64,000 nt of DNA from Anaerolentibacter hominis (GCF_032380675.1 NZ_JAWDIX010000004.1:62001-126000), one strand, 5' to 3'; counted from the first letter of the stretch, positions 34,306 to 43,275 are shown. The notes: generated by a model from the letters alone, not told the origin. Numbers and translations are program-made.

Positions 34306-36105
34306 TCAGATCCTCTTTTTTATCGCGTCAAAGGGAGAAGGCCCCATATCCAAAAAGAAAGTGTGGAACTTCATATCACTGTAATCGGACCAGCTTTTCT
34401 TCGCCTGTTCTTTCAGATCCAGTATCTCACAGTAACCGACAATGTATTTCAGATAGTTGCCGGGATCTTCCACAATACGCTTATAGATCCGCTCTATACT
34501 GTCCTTATCTTTAATACCAAATTTGGCCAGGAATTGTTCTGCCTCTTTTAAACTCCAGCCATAGTAATGGATGCCGATGTCGGTAATCCCGTGTACCGCC
34601 AGGGTTGCTTCCATATTATTAGAAAGCATGCCCGCCACATTTTCCTTTAAACCGGCCATATTATAAGAAGACATTTCCGCATAGGTTCCCCAGCCTTCGC
34701 TGTAACCGCCAAAACTCATGACCTTTCTCAGCGGACTCACATCCTGGGAAGAAAAGTAGAGATCCTGGTACAGATGCCCCGGATATCCTTCGTGCGCCAG
34801 AGTGGTGAACAGAGAGGCCGCGTCATAATCGCTGCCGCCGTTGATATAGATGGCGTGCTCGGAGGCCTCGTCAATTGGGGTCATAAGGTAAAAAGCCGGG
34901 CTCAGATACTCTTCCAGAGAGGGATGGACATAATTTACCTTAATAGCAGTCTGCGGGGTTCCCGGGAAATTGACCGCACAAGCTTCCTTTAACTCATTTA
35001 AAAGTTCATCTGGCTTGGCATCCGGAAAAACAGAGGTCAGGATCTCGTCATATACATCCGGATCGGCGGTAGCAATTTCTTTCATCTGCCCCAGACTGTC
35101 GGAGAGCAGTTTTTCCAGCCGTTTTTCCATCTCCTCCACCGACTTGGAAGAACCGGTGCTGCCCTGGACCAGGCTGGTATAATATTCCTTGCCGAGAGGA
35201 TAGTGGCATAACCCTTCCTCGTTGGTCCCGGTTCCTTTTAATTCTGTCAGCGTGTCAATTAAGAGTTCATAGGCGGGGATTACAGATTCTTTCACCGCTT
35301 TTTTATTTTGTTTTATGTAGCCGCTCTTTTCCTTGTCGGTGAGTTCCAGTCCTTCCAGACGGTCGGAAAAGGTTTCCAGCAGAAAGTTGGAATCGGGACT
35401 GGATATAAACCCGCTGCACTGCTTAATGATATCATCTGCAGCAAAATCACTCATAAACAGCCCGGCTTCCGATTTTTCCTTTTCAAATGCGGCAATTTCT
35501 TCGAAATACGGATAGATCAGAGGAAGAATCTCAAGATATTCTTCTACATCTGCAGAGGAAGAAAAATGATATTCTGCCAGCAGAATCGGAAGCTGTGCCT
35601 GGAGACCGGTCGTAGGCCCCAGAGCTTCATAATAATAGATAAAATCTTCCGATTTGGGATCGGTCTGATAGGAAAACTTGAGAGAATCGTAAATCAGCTG
35701 CTGCTCATCAGTCAGCTTCTTATATGGAAAATTTTTTAACGCAGCCTGGATATTTTCGCTGGACGCCAGCTGAGCGCGCAGCTCATCCGCTGAAAAACTG
35801 CCCAAAGTAGGCGCAAAATCGGTAATTCCAAAGGCTTCCGGGTCCGACAGGTAACAGTTCAGTGAAATACTGTCCCCCTGAACCTTTGATAAAAAGATAT
35901 CGTTAACAAAGGAATCGAATTCTTTCTGAACCTCTTCCGAACCGGAGGGACGGAAAGAAAATAGATTGCAGGCTGTCACTGAAACCACAAGAAGAATGAC
36001 CAGGAGAATACCGAATACTATTTTATTTTTCCAAGTTCCTTTTTTCCTTCCGGTGACGGGGGCTTTACCCCGGGCAGCCGCAGCTCTCAAACTATTTTTT
36101 TTCAT
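34306..36105 (-). CDS. DUF885 family peptidase-like membrane/lipoprotein
   Basis: A 599-residue protein with a basic N-terminal tail, a membrane segment (IVFGILLVILLVVSVTACNLF, with a possible lipobox Cys) and an extracytoplasmic DUF885 domain. The zinc-peptidase-like motif TLAHEGYPGHLYQDLYF (H-E-x-x-x-x-H form) lies near residue 435, with the downstream Glu in GYSEGWGTYAEM. DUF885 proteins resemble the M32/neurolysin-like metallopeptidases; substrates are not known. It is monocistronic on the minus strand, with metG diverging on the other side. Confidence 0.85.
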   Translation of the reverse strand: MKKNSLRAAAARGKAPVTGRKKGTWKNKIVFGILLVILLVVSVTACNLFSFRPSGSEEVQKEFDSFVNDIFLSKVQGDSISLNCYLSDPEAFGITDFAPTLGSFSADELRAQLASSENIQAALKNFPYKKLTDEQQLIYDSLKFSYQTDPKSEDFIYYYEALGPTTGLQAQLPILLAEYHFSSSADVEEYLEILPLIYPYFEEIAAFEKEKSEAGLFMSDFAADDIIKQCSGFISSPDSNFLLETFSDRLEGLELTDKEKSGYIKQNKKAVKESVIPAYELLIDTLTELKGTGTNEEGLCHYPLGKEYYTSLVQGSTGSSKSVEEMEKRLEKLLSDSLGQMKEIATADPDVYDEILTSVFPDAKPDELLNELKEACAVNFPGTPQTAIKVNYVHPSLEEYLSPAFYLMTPIDEASEHAIYINGGSDYDAASLFTTLAHEGYPGHLYQDLYFSSQDVSPLRKVMSFGGYSEGWGTYAEMSSYNMAGLKENVAGMLSNNMEATLAVHGITDIGIHYYGWSLKEAEQFLAKFGIKDKDSIERIYKRIVEDPGNYLKYIVGYCEILDLKEQAKKSWSDYSDMKFHTFFLDMGPSPFDAIKKRI

Positions 36106-36182
36106 GTGAACCTCCCAAGATTATTCTCTGCTACTATTATACATAGACAAGTCCAAGTATAGCACAAAAACCGCGGGCAACC

Positions 36183-36211
36183 TTGACAAAGTCCTGCGGA
36201 TTCGCTACATT
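36183..36211 (+). promoter_or_regulatory. metG promoter
   Basis: TTGACA (36183-36188), 17-nt spacer, TACATT (36206-36211). The leader to the metG ATG is only about 60 nt, too short for a T-box or SAM riboswitch. Confidence 0.65.
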
Positions 36212-36276
36212 GGTTATATTATATTCGTTCTTTATATAGGAAAGAACTTGCTCTGAATTGAAAGGGGATTACGGGA

Positions 36277-38229
36277 ATGGAGAAGAAACCGTATTATATT
36301 ACTACAGCAATTGCGTATACGTCCGGCAAACCACACATCGGAAACACGTATGAGGCGGTTCTGGCGGACAGTATTGCCAGATATAAAAGGGCACAGGGGT
36401 ATGATGTGTTCTTTCAGACCGGGACGGACGAGCATGGACAGAAGATTGAGCAGAAAGCAGAGAAAGCAGGGGTCACGCCTCAGGAGTTTGTAGATCAGGT
36501 CTCAGAGACGATACGGACAATCTGGGATATGATGGATACATCCTATGATAAATTCATCCGGACCACCGATCCTTATCATGAAAAACAGGTGCAGAAGATA
36601 TTTAAAAAGCTCTATGAAAAAGGTGATATTTACAAGGGATACTATGAGGGGATGTACTGTACGCCCTGTGAATCCTTCTTTACGGCTTCCCAGCTGGCAG
36701 ACGGCAAATGTCCGGACTGCGGAAGAGAATGCCAGCCGGCCAAGGAAGAAGCCTATTTTCTGAAACTGAGCAACTATACGGACCGGCTGATCAAACATAT
36801 TGAGGAACATCCGGAATTCATCCAGCCGGAGTCCCGCAAGAACGAAATGATGAATAACTTCATCAAAGCGGGCCTTCAGGATCTGTGTGTGTCCCGTACC
36901 TCGTTCAAGTGGGGAATCCCGGTGGATTTTGATGATAAGCATGTAGTCTATGTGTGGATTGACGCTCTGAATAACTATATTACAGGTCTGGGCTATGATG
37001 TTGACGGCAATCACGGTGAGAACTTTAAGAAGTTCTGGCCTGCGGACCTGCAGTTAATCGGCAAGGATATTCTCCGCTTTCATACGATCTACTGGCCGAT
37101 TATGCTGATGGCGCTGGATCTGCCCCTTCCAAAACAGATTTTTGGACATCCCTGGCTTCTTCAGGGAGAAGGCAAAATGAGCAAATCCAAGGGAAATGTG
37201 ATCTATGCGGATGATCTGGTCCGTATGTTCGGAGTGGACGCCGTCCGCTATTTCGTGCTTCATGAAATGCCTTTTGACAATGACGGAACGATTACCTGGG
37301 AGCTGATGGTAGAGCGGATGAATTCCGACCTGGCCAATACTCTGGGCAATCTGGTAAACCGGACAATCTCAATGACCAATAAGTATTTTGACGGCGTGGT
37401 AACACGTACCGGTGAAGCGGAACCTGTGGATGAAGAGTTAAAGGCTCTGACTCTGGAGACGCCGAAGAAGGTAGAAGCCAAGATGAATTCTCTGCGGGTG
37501 GCGGATGCTATCTCTGAGATATTCACGCTGTTTAAACGCTGTAATAAATATATCGACGAGACAATGCCATGGGCGCTCGCCAAGGATGAGGCTAAGAAAG
37601 ACCGCCTGGCGGAAGTTCTCTATAATCTGACGGAGAGCATTACAGCCGGGACCAGCCTGCTGGCTTCCTTTATGCCGGAAACCGCGCAGAAGATTTTCAC
37701 CCAGCTGAATACTGCCTGCCGCGGCCTGGATCAGATGGATCAATACGGGCTGTATCCGTCGGGAAATAAAGTGACGGACAAACCGGAAATCCTGTTTGCC
37801 CGTTTGGATCTGAATGAGGTGCTGGCCCAGGTCGAAGAACTGAAGGCAGACCAGGCAAAACCGGAAGAACCGGAAGAACACGTAATTGATCTGGAGCCGA
37901 AGGCGGAGATTGCCTATGATGACTTTGCCGCCATGCAGTTTCAGGTAGGAGAGATTATTGCCTGTGAGGAAGTGAAGAAGTCGAAGAAACTTCTGTGCTC
38001 CCAGGTAAGAATCGGCAGTCAGGTTAAGCAGATCGTATCCGGCATCAAGGCGTTTTATAAACCGGAGGAAATGGTTGGCAAGAAGGTTATGGTTCTGGTG
38101 AACTTAAAACCTGCCAAGCTGGCCGGGGTTCTTTCCGAGGGGATGCTCTTATGTGCAGAAGATGAAAATGGCAATCTGGCTCTGGTTGTTCCCGAGAAGG
38201 ACATGCCGTCCGGAGCGGAGATCTGTTAA
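36277..38229 (+). CDS. metG: Methionyl-tRNA synthetase
   Basis: A 650-residue class I synthetase charging tRNA-Met. Seen: HIGH-type motif KPHIGNTYE (residues 19-27), zinc-binding CTPC and CPDCGREC, WIDALNNYITGLG, KMSKSKGNVIYADDL, and the C-terminal tRNA-binding domain (YDDFAAMQFQVGEIIACEEVKKSKKL, LVNLKPAKLAGVLSEGMLLCA). This is the long form with appended Arc1p/Trbp-like domain. GAAAGGGG precedes the ATG. tatD, rsmA and tadA follow after a terminator, as in the conserved metS-yabD-rsmA order of Firmicutes. Confidence 0.97.
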   Translation: MEKKPYYITTAIAYTSGKPHIGNTYEAVLADSIARYKRAQGYDVFFQTGTDEHGQKIEQKAEKAGVTPQEFVDQVSETIRTIWDMMDTSYDKFIRTTDPYHEKQVQKIFKKLYEKGDIYKGYYEGMYCTPCESFFTASQLADGKCPDCGRECQPAKEEAYFLKLSNYTDRLIKHIEEHPEFIQPESRKNEMMNNFIKAGLQDLCVSRTSFKWGIPVDFDDKHVVYVWIDALNNYITGLGYDVDGNHGENFKKFWPADLQLIGKDILRFHTIYWPIMLMALDLPLPKQIFGHPWLLQGEGKMSKSKGNVIYADDLVRMFGVDAVRYFVLHEMPFDNDGTITWELMVERMNSDLANTLGNLVNRTISMTNKYFDGVVTRTGEAEPVDEELKALTLETPKKVEAKMNSLRVADAISEIFTLFKRCNKYIDETMPWALAKDEAKKDRLAEVLYNLTESITAGTSLLASFMPETAQKIFTQLNTACRGLDQMDQYGLYPSGNKVTDKPEILFARLDLNEVLAQVEELKADQAKPEEPEEHVIDLEPKAEIAYDDFAAMQFQVGEIIACEEVKKSKKLLCSQVRIGSQVKQIVSGIKAFYKPEEMVGKKVMVLVNLKPAKLAGVLSEGMLLCAEDENGNLALVVPEKDMPSGAEIC

Positions 38230-38255
38230 ACACAGAACTGAAAAAAGAGATGATC

Positions 38256-38293
38256 AGACTTCACAGCCTTTTGGGCTGTGAAGTCTGTTTTTA
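38256..38293 (+). terminator. Rho-independent terminator after metG
   Basis: AGACTTCACAGCC-TTTT-GGGCTGTGAAGTCT stem of 13 bp followed by GTTTTT. Confidence 0.92.
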
Positions 38294-38339
38294 CCATAGG
38301 CGTTAACGCATCAGAATAGGAAAGACAACGGAGGCTGAC

Positions 38340-39137
38340 ATGATATTTGAAACACATGCGCATTATGATGACGAACAGTTTGATCCGGACAGGGAGGAGC
38401 TCTTAAACCGCCTTCATGCTTCCGGCATAGGGCCGATTGTCAACGTAGGGGCTAATTTGCAGGGGTGCCGGGATACAGTGGAATTAACGGAGCAATATCC
38501 TTTTATATATGGAGCGGTTGGTGTCCATCCCAGCGAGACGGGGGAGCTGAATGAGGAGAATTTCGGCCTTCTGCGGGAGCTGCTTTTTAGAGAGAAAATA
38601 GTAGCGGTAGGTGAGATCGGGCTGGATTATTACTGGGATGAACCGGATCACGATACACAGAAGAAATGGTTTATCAGGCAGCTGAATCTGGCCAGGGAGC
38701 TGAAAATGCCAGTCATTATTCACAGCAGGGATGCGGCCCAGGATACTTACAATATTCTGAAACAGGAAAAAGCAGAGGAGATCGGCGGCGTCATTCACTG
38801 CTTTTCTTACTCGGCAGAGATGGCACAAAGATATGTAGACATGGGATTTTATATCGGTGTGGGCGGAGTGGTCACCTTTCAGAACGCGAAAAAACTGAAA
38901 GAGGTAGTTGTGAGCGTGCCGCTGGAACGAATCGTTCTGGAGACGGACAGCCCTTATCTGGCTCCTGTACCCAACCGGGGAAAAAGAAACTGTTCCGGCA
39001 ACCTGTCTCTTGTCGTCGGGAAAATAGCGGAGCTGAAAGGGATAACGGCGGAACAGGTAATAGATACCACCCGAAAGAATGCCTTTAAGCTATACCATAT
39101 GGAAGAAGAGACAGTCAATACAATCAGAAAGGTTTGA
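38340..39137 (+). CDS. TatD family metal-dependent hydrolase (DNase)
   Basis: A 265-residue TIM-barrel hydrolase: ETHAHYDDEQF (first metal site), AVGVHPSE, VAVGEIGLDYYWDEPD (metal Glu), MPVIIHSRDA, GGVIHCFSYSAEMA and LVLETDSPYLAPVPNRGKRN-like end (ETDSPYLAPVPNRGKRN). Matches TatD/YabD/YcfH length. These enzymes have Mg-dependent 3' exonuclease activity. It lies just before rsmA, spacing 9 nt. Confidence 0.93.
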   Translation: MIFETHAHYDDEQFDPDREELLNRLHASGIGPIVNVGANLQGCRDTVELTEQYPFIYGAVGVHPSETGELNEENFGLLRELLFREKIVAVGEIGLDYYWDEPDHDTQKKWFIRQLNLARELKMPVIIHSRDAAQDTYNILKQEKAEEIGGVIHCFSYSAEMAQRYVDMGFYIGVGGVVTFQNAKKLKEVVVSVPLERIVLETDSPYLAPVPNRGKRNCSGNLSLVVGKIAELKGITAEQVIDTTRKNAFKLYHMEEETVNTIRKV

Positions 39138-39146
39138 GGAACGCGG

Positions 39147-40022
39147 ATGGCGACACTTGGAAATCCCCAGAATACAATTGAGATTCTTCAGAAGTATAAA
39201 TTTAACTTTCAAAAAAAGTTTGGTCAGAATTTTCTGATCGACACCAGGGTGCTGGATAAGATTATCGCGGCAGCAGGACTTACAAAAGACGATATGGTGC
39301 TGGAGATCGGACCGGGAATCGGCACCATGACCCAGTATCTGTGCGAGAGTGCAAGAGAAGTCGTGGCGGTGGAGATTGATCAGAATCTGATCCCTATTCT
39401 GAAAGACACCTTATCCGGCTATGACAATGTGGAAATTTTGAACCAGGATATCCTGAAAATGGATATTCAGGAACTGATCGACCGGAAAAACGGCGGGAAG
39501 CCGATTAAGGTCGTCGCTAACCTGCCTTATTATATTACAACGCCTATCATAATGGGTCTTCTGGAAAGTCATGTGCCGGTGGAGAACATCACAGTCATGG
39601 TGCAGAAAGAAGTGGCGGAGCGAATGCAGACCGGCCCGGGGACCAAGGATTATGGGGCACTGTCCCTGGGTGTCCAGTATTACGCCAGCCCATATCTGGC
39701 GGCCAATGTACCGCCGAACTGTTTTATGCCCAGACCAAATGTGGGTTCGGCAGTGATCCGGCTGACCCTGCATGAAAAGCCAGTGGTCGAGGTAAAGGAT
39801 GAGAAATTAATGTTTCAGATTATCCGGGCGGTATTTAACCAGAGACGGAAAACCCTGGTCAACAGCCTGAACAATTCCCCTGTGATCTCCATTCCCAAGG
39901 AGAAAATCGAACAGGCGGTCCGTAAGATGGGTAAAAGTCCTACCGTGCGGGGAGAAACCTTTACGCTGGAAGACTTTGCAGCCTTTACTAACTTGCTGAC
40001 AGCCGACAGAACCGAGGTATGA
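39147..40022 (+). CDS. rsmA: 16S rRNA adenine(1518/1519)-N6 dimethyltransferase
   Basis: A 291-residue KsgA/RsmA enzyme that dimethylates two adjacent adenines in helix 45 of 16S rRNA. Seen: KKFGQNFLIDTRVLDKI, SAM motif I VLEIGPGIGTMTQYL, VVAVEIDQNLIPIL, the target-base motif VANLPYYITTPII, MVQKEVAERM and FNQRRKTLVNSL. GAGGAACGCGG precedes the ATG. It is coupled with tatD upstream and tadA 7 nt downstream. Loss of this modification classically gives kasugamycin resistance. Confidence 0.96.
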   Translation: MATLGNPQNTIEILQKYKFNFQKKFGQNFLIDTRVLDKIIAAAGLTKDDMVLEIGPGIGTMTQYLCESAREVVAVEIDQNLIPILKDTLSGYDNVEILNQDILKMDIQELIDRKNGGKPIKVVANLPYYITTPIIMGLLESHVPVENITVMVQKEVAERMQTGPGTKDYGALSLGVQYYASPYLAANVPPNCFMPRPNVGSAVIRLTLHEKPVVEVKDEKLMFQIIRAVFNQRRKTLVNSLNNSPVISIPKEKIEQAVRKMGKSPTVRGETFTLEDFAAFTNLLTADRTEV

Positions 40023-40029
40023 AAGTAAC

Positions 40030-40497
40030 ATGAAAGACGATATCTACTATATGAAAGAAGCGCTGAAACAGGCCAGGAAGGCGGGTGATCTGCTGGAGGT
40101 TCCAATCGGCTGCGTGATCGTTCATGAAGATAAAATAATAGCAAGGGGCTATAATCAGCGGAATACGAAGAAGAGCACGCTGGCTCACGCGGAGATCCTG
40201 GCAATCGGAAAAGCAAGTAAAAAGCTGGGGGACTGGAGGCTGGAAGAGTGCACCATGTATGTGACGCTGGAACCATGTCAGATGTGCGCGGGGGCAATCA
40301 TTCAGGCCAGAATACCAAGGGTTGTTATCGGATGTATGAATCCTAAGGCCGGCTGCTGCGGGTCTATATTAAACCTGCTCGAAATGGAACAATTCAACCA
40401 TCAGTCGGAAGTGACCAGAGGAGTGCTGGAAGAAGAGTGCAGCGGGCTATTGAAGGAATTCTTCAGGAAGCTGAGGAAGGGAAAGAGCAGCAAATAA
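40030..40497 (+). CDS. tadA: tRNA-specific adenosine-34 deaminase TadA
   Basis: A 155-residue zinc deaminase that makes inosine in the wobble position of tRNA-Arg(ACG). The catalytic HAEILAI (His, Glu) and the two-Cys zinc motif EPCQMCAGAI are present, with IPIGCVIV-type strand (VPIGCVIVHE) and INxxNQRN-type loop GYNQRN. SRP RNA follows about 190 nt downstream, as in Bacillus, but the usual dnaX does not appear. Confidence 0.94.
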   Translation: MKDDIYYMKEALKQARKAGDLLEVPIGCVIVHEDKIIARGYNQRNTKKSTLAHAEILAIGKASKKLGDWRLEECTMYVTLEPCQMCAGAIIQARIPRVVIGCMNPKAGCCGSILNLLEMEQFNHQSEVTRGVLEEECSGLLKEFFRKLRKGKSSK

Positions 40498-40634
40498 GGA
40501 AGAATGAAGAAGGAAAAACGTAGTAAGATTATAATAGCTAACTCTTGAAGAAACACTCTTTCTCCCGTTCTTCATTTTTCATTATTCACTCTTCCTTCTT
40601 CACTATTCCTTAGATTATTTTAAAATTAATATTC

Positions 40635-40663
40635 TTGACATACTATAATAAAGCGGTTATACT
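40635..40663 (+). promoter_or_regulatory. Promoter of SRP RNA
   Basis: TTGACA (40635-40640), 17-nt spacer, TATACT (40658-40663). Transcription would begin near 40670, leaving a short 5' leader to be trimmed from the RNA. Confidence 0.8.
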
Positions 40664-40691
40664 GTAAACCACGTGTTATTTTGTCATAAAG

Positions 40692-40960
40692 TTTCCGTGC
40701 AGCCGGGGAGATAGCGGTGCCCTGTACCTGCAATCCGCTACAGCAGGGGTGATATTCTGCCGAGGGTCTTTTTTTGTGGGGCCGGCCTTTATAAGTGATG
40801 TTGACGTTTGGGTCTTGCGCAACAGGAATTCGTGAACCGTGTCAGGTCAGGAATGGAGCAGCACTAAGCGGAACCTTCTGTGTGCCGTAAGGGTGCCTGA
40901 GCCGAGTTAACTGTAAAGGTATCGCCTATGAAAGGGATTCGAAGCAGAATGCACGGAATT
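40692..40960 (+). ncRNA. ffs: Signal recognition particle RNA (large Firmicute type)
   Basis: About 268 nt. The ends pair (TCCGTGCA near 40694 with TGCACGGA 40950-40957). The conserved apical helix 8 is clear: GTGTCAGGTCAGGAATGGAGCAGCACTAAG shown here in parts as GTCAGGTCAGGAA and GGAGCAGCACTAAG (40837-40869), with the GGAA tetraloop. The 5' portion (GCCGGGGAGATAGCGGTGCCC) provides the Alu domain typical of Bacillus/Clostridia long SRP RNA. It sits after tadA, its usual place. It works with Ffh in membrane protein targeting. Confidence 0.92.
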
Positions 40961-40992
40961 TAAATTAAATAGATTTATCATGGAAGTAGATA

Positions 40993-41142
40993 AGACTCCC
41001 ACCTCAATAGGTGGTGAGTAAATAACAAATACGTCTTGGTGGGAGCTCAGTCTCCTTCCGAGATAAAGCCTCCGGCGGCTCGCAGCAAGTACGCCGAGGC
41101 GTACTTGAAAAAACTCTGCGCATTGATGTGCAGAGTTTTTTC
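40993..41142 (+). repeat. Extragenic element with inverted repeats and terminator
   Basis: CTCCCACC (40996-41003) pairs with GGTGGGAG (41038-41045). Next come CCTCCGGCGGCTC, a perfect palindromic stem CAAGTACGCC-GA-GGCGTACTTG (near 41089-41110) and the terminator CTCTGCGCA-TTGA-TGTGCAGAG flanked by A6 and T6. The minus strand reads GAGCCGCCGGAGG, close to GAGCCGACCGGAGG in the copies at 51141-51258, so it may belong to one dispersed repeat family. It may also terminate SRP RNA read-through. Confidence 0.5.
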
Positions 41143-41301
41143 TTTATATAAGATGGCTCTCTCCGTGTGCGGCGCCAGTCGTTTCAGAGAGTTTAGGAGA
41201 AAAAAGTTGTCTGATAACTGGTTCTAATCAGAAGGATTAATTGAAAGAATATTCTGAAAACTGATGTAAATAGATAAAATGAATTATTTTAGAAAAATGT
41301 G

Positions 41302-41330
41302 TTGACAAATAAAAAGCACTATACTATAAT
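41302..41330 (+). promoter_or_regulatory. Perfect-consensus promoter for a noncoding transcript
   Basis: TTGACA (41302-41307), exactly 17 nt, TATAAT (41325-41330): no deviation from sigma-A consensus. No protein gene lies downstream before the terminator at 41950-41984. Confidence 0.9.
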
Positions 41331-41336
41331 CAAGAT

Positions 41337-41984
41337 AACAAAGAACAAACACTTAATAACAACAGAGTTGAAGTAAAAGAAAGGTAAGGTGATTCCCTTG
41401 GCAACGATAGATGAACATTTAAAAGGTGAATCAATGAAGTCAGAAAGAATGGCCTTCGCAAAGTAAAACATCTCGTATATAACAATATACAAAAGTCGGA
41501 GTGACAAGATGGATTTTAAGAAGGACTCATTGATTCATCTAATTAAAAAAAGAGGTTTCATTATTCCGGTAAGAGAGTAGATTTAACATAGACGTTTCCC
41601 TATGTTAATGAAGTTAGTGTGAGAGTCGTTGATAAACGATTGATGGCAGAGCCGTTAGTAAGGTCAATGACAGAACATTAAGTGGATAAGGACAAATTCA
41701 ATTAAGGAGTTTGGACAGAAGATCAGAGATTAGAAACTCATAAGAACACTTTGGAAGTGATGTGAATCAGGACTGAAGAGCAGAAGATGATGTGAAGATT
41801 GAAGGATTAAAAGACTCTCATAAAACAGTAAGATATGGAAAAGAGGAATAATAAAATCAGTAAGGAAACAACATTCATAGAATGGCCTTAAAAATAATCC
41901 TCCGGCTTATTAAATATAGTACAATTAAATAAACTGAATAAAAAACTAAAAGCCCTCCGTCAAACACACGGAGGGCTTCTTTTC
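41337..41984 (+). ncRNA. Candidate large structured noncoding RNA (about 650 nt)
   Basis: The transcript would run from the consensus promoter to an intrinsic terminator. It is A/G-rich, has stops in all frames, and no reading frame above about 25 codons. Long-range helices are visible. 41425-41441 pairs with 41523-41539 (16 bp, one bulge, one G-U) and encloses the hairpin GTATAT-AACA-ATATAC (41475-41490). 41618-41627 pairs with 41813-41822 (TGTGAGAGTC/GACTCTCATA, 10 bp incl. one G-U). TTAACATAG/CTATGTTAA (41583-41608), TCGTT-GATA-AACGA and CATTC-ATA-GAATG are local hairpins. AGAATGGCCTT occurs twice (near 41447 and 41879). Size and ornate folding recall large RNA classes such as OLE, ROOL or GOLLD; I cannot assign one. 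Confidence 0.7.
41950..41984. terminator. Bidirectional terminator
   Basis: AAGCCCTCCGT-CAAACAC-ACGGAGGGCTT, 11-bp perfect stem, TCTTTT on the plus side and TTTTAGTTTTTT on the minus side. It ends the large RNA (+) and the VTT-domain gene (-). Confidence 0.92.
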
Positions 41985-42001
41985 GCTCGTTTACCATCTG
42001 C

Positions 42002-42724
42002 TCAGGCAGCCCCATGCTGTTTGCGATTGGGCAGATGTTCCATGATCCTGTTTCTGAAATGAAACAGCAGAAGAACCCCGATTAATTCCAGAACAGCCAG
42101 AACTCCGGCAAGGATAAAATGTCCCTGCAGTAAAAGCCTTCCGCAGAATACAAAAATAAAAATACTAGGGAAACTGCCGCAGGCAACTGCCAGAGTGAAC
42201 TCCTTTAAAGTGATTTCTGTCTTTGCGGCGATATGAGGGATCATGCCATTGGGAACCATTGGAATCAGACAGGCCAGAAATACGGTATATGCCGGATCTT
42301 TTGTATGTAAGAGCATGGTTTCGAACCGGCCGTTGCTCTTGGCCGGAAACATTCCGTCGATAAGGCTGCCCAGTTTGCGGGAAAGTAAAAAGACAAACAA
42401 ATTAGCAGCTATATGGCTGATCAGACACAGCAGTGTGCCGATTATGACACCGTATAACAGCCCGGCGACTATATGTATCGGAGAACCCGGAAAGACAACG
42501 GTTACAATTTGCAGAAATTGCAGCAGCGCCAGAAATATATAGCCAAGATTTCCGGCATTTCTCAGATAATTTTCAATTTCCTGTTCATTACCGTGCTCAA
42601 GCAGCGGAATCAGATCCGGAGCAACAATGGACACGAAATAAACGACAGCGGCCATAATCACAATAATAGTCACTGCCAGAAGCAGATAACGGACAAACTC
42701 CATCTTTGTTTTTTTCTTCTTCAT
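42002..42724 (-). CDS. TVP38/TMEM64 (VTT domain) membrane protein
   Basis: A 240-residue protein with about six membrane helices. The VTT (SNARE-associated, DedA-like) core is FPGSPIHIVAGLLYGVIIGTLLCLISHIAANLFVFLLSRKLG, with the G-x-x-x-G/P pattern, and later ACLIPMVPNGMIPHIAAKTEITLKEF. Bacterial members are thought to act in lipid scrambling or ion-coupled processes. ATG 42724 is chosen over an upstream frame because AGGGGG precedes it. Confidence 0.87.
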   Translation of the reverse strand: MKKKKTKMEFVRYLLLAVTIIVIMAAVVYFVSIVAPDLIPLLEHGNEQEIENYLRNAGNLGYIFLALLQFLQIVTVVFPGSPIHIVAGLLYGVIIGTLLCLISHIAANLFVFLLSRKLGSLIDGMFPAKSNGRFETMLLHTKDPAYTVFLACLIPMVPNGMIPHIAAKTEITLKEFTLAVACGSFPSIFIFVFCGRLLLQGHFILAGVLAVLELIGVLLLFHFRNRIMEHLPNRKQHGAA

Positions 42725-43275
42725 ATAACCCCCTGTTTTCAGTTTGCCATATAACAAACCTGCCGCCATCTGACAGAATACCCCTCCTGACCCTGACGGC
42801 AATAAACAGCCCTTGTACCGTAACTCATTCTAATTAAAAATCCCGTACTATTAATTTATGAATATCGGGTTTGTCTTGATTATGTTATAAAATTATAACA
42901 CGGGAAAATCGGAAAAGGAAGAAAAATATAGCTGCCTCTGCTACTTGTAAAAAGTGGTTTTTTGTGTTTGTCCTTGTTTTTCCGAATGTCCGATGGTACT
43001 ATATGCTTAATAATGGCTGCCTGATCCTTTTGATTTTCCTGTATTGCTGCAGGATATCCAGATGCGGAGAATAGACATGGGGAGATGGATGGCCCGATAA
43101 AATTAAGAAATGTACGACGAACGCCCGGCCGGTCCCAGGGATATATTAAAGTATCAAGGTTTATGTGCACAGAAATCAGCCGGTTTGTCTACATAAGAAG
43201 ATACAGGGAAAGCTGCCGGTTCTGGATGGGAACTTTGGCAGGCGGCTTTCGGATAGAATAAAGGAAGGAAATAAG
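42725..43275. other. Intergenic region with no supported gene
   Basis: Between the VTT gene (-) and flavin reductase (+), 551 nt. The only clear element is the palindrome TGTTATAA-AA-TTATAACA (42883-42900), a possible operator. Short frames on both strands lack ribosome sites or family features. Confidence 0.5.

Noticed and set aside
36106..36276. T-box leader upstream of metG
   Set aside because: The leader is about 60 nt; no T-box sequence or antiterminator is present.
41036..41227. 63-codon frame through the extragenic element after SRP RNA
   Set aside because: It spans the palindrome and terminator; the translation reflects repeat sequence, not a protein.
41393..41578. Two short frames (about 25 and 23 codons), one with GGAG upstream, inside the large RNA
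   Set aside because: Both overlap perfectly paired helices, which explains the sequence better. The second frame keeps some chance of being a real peptide.
42880..43170. 96-codon minus-strand frame
   Set aside because: No ribosome site, low-complexity residue pattern, crosses the palindrome; no family features.
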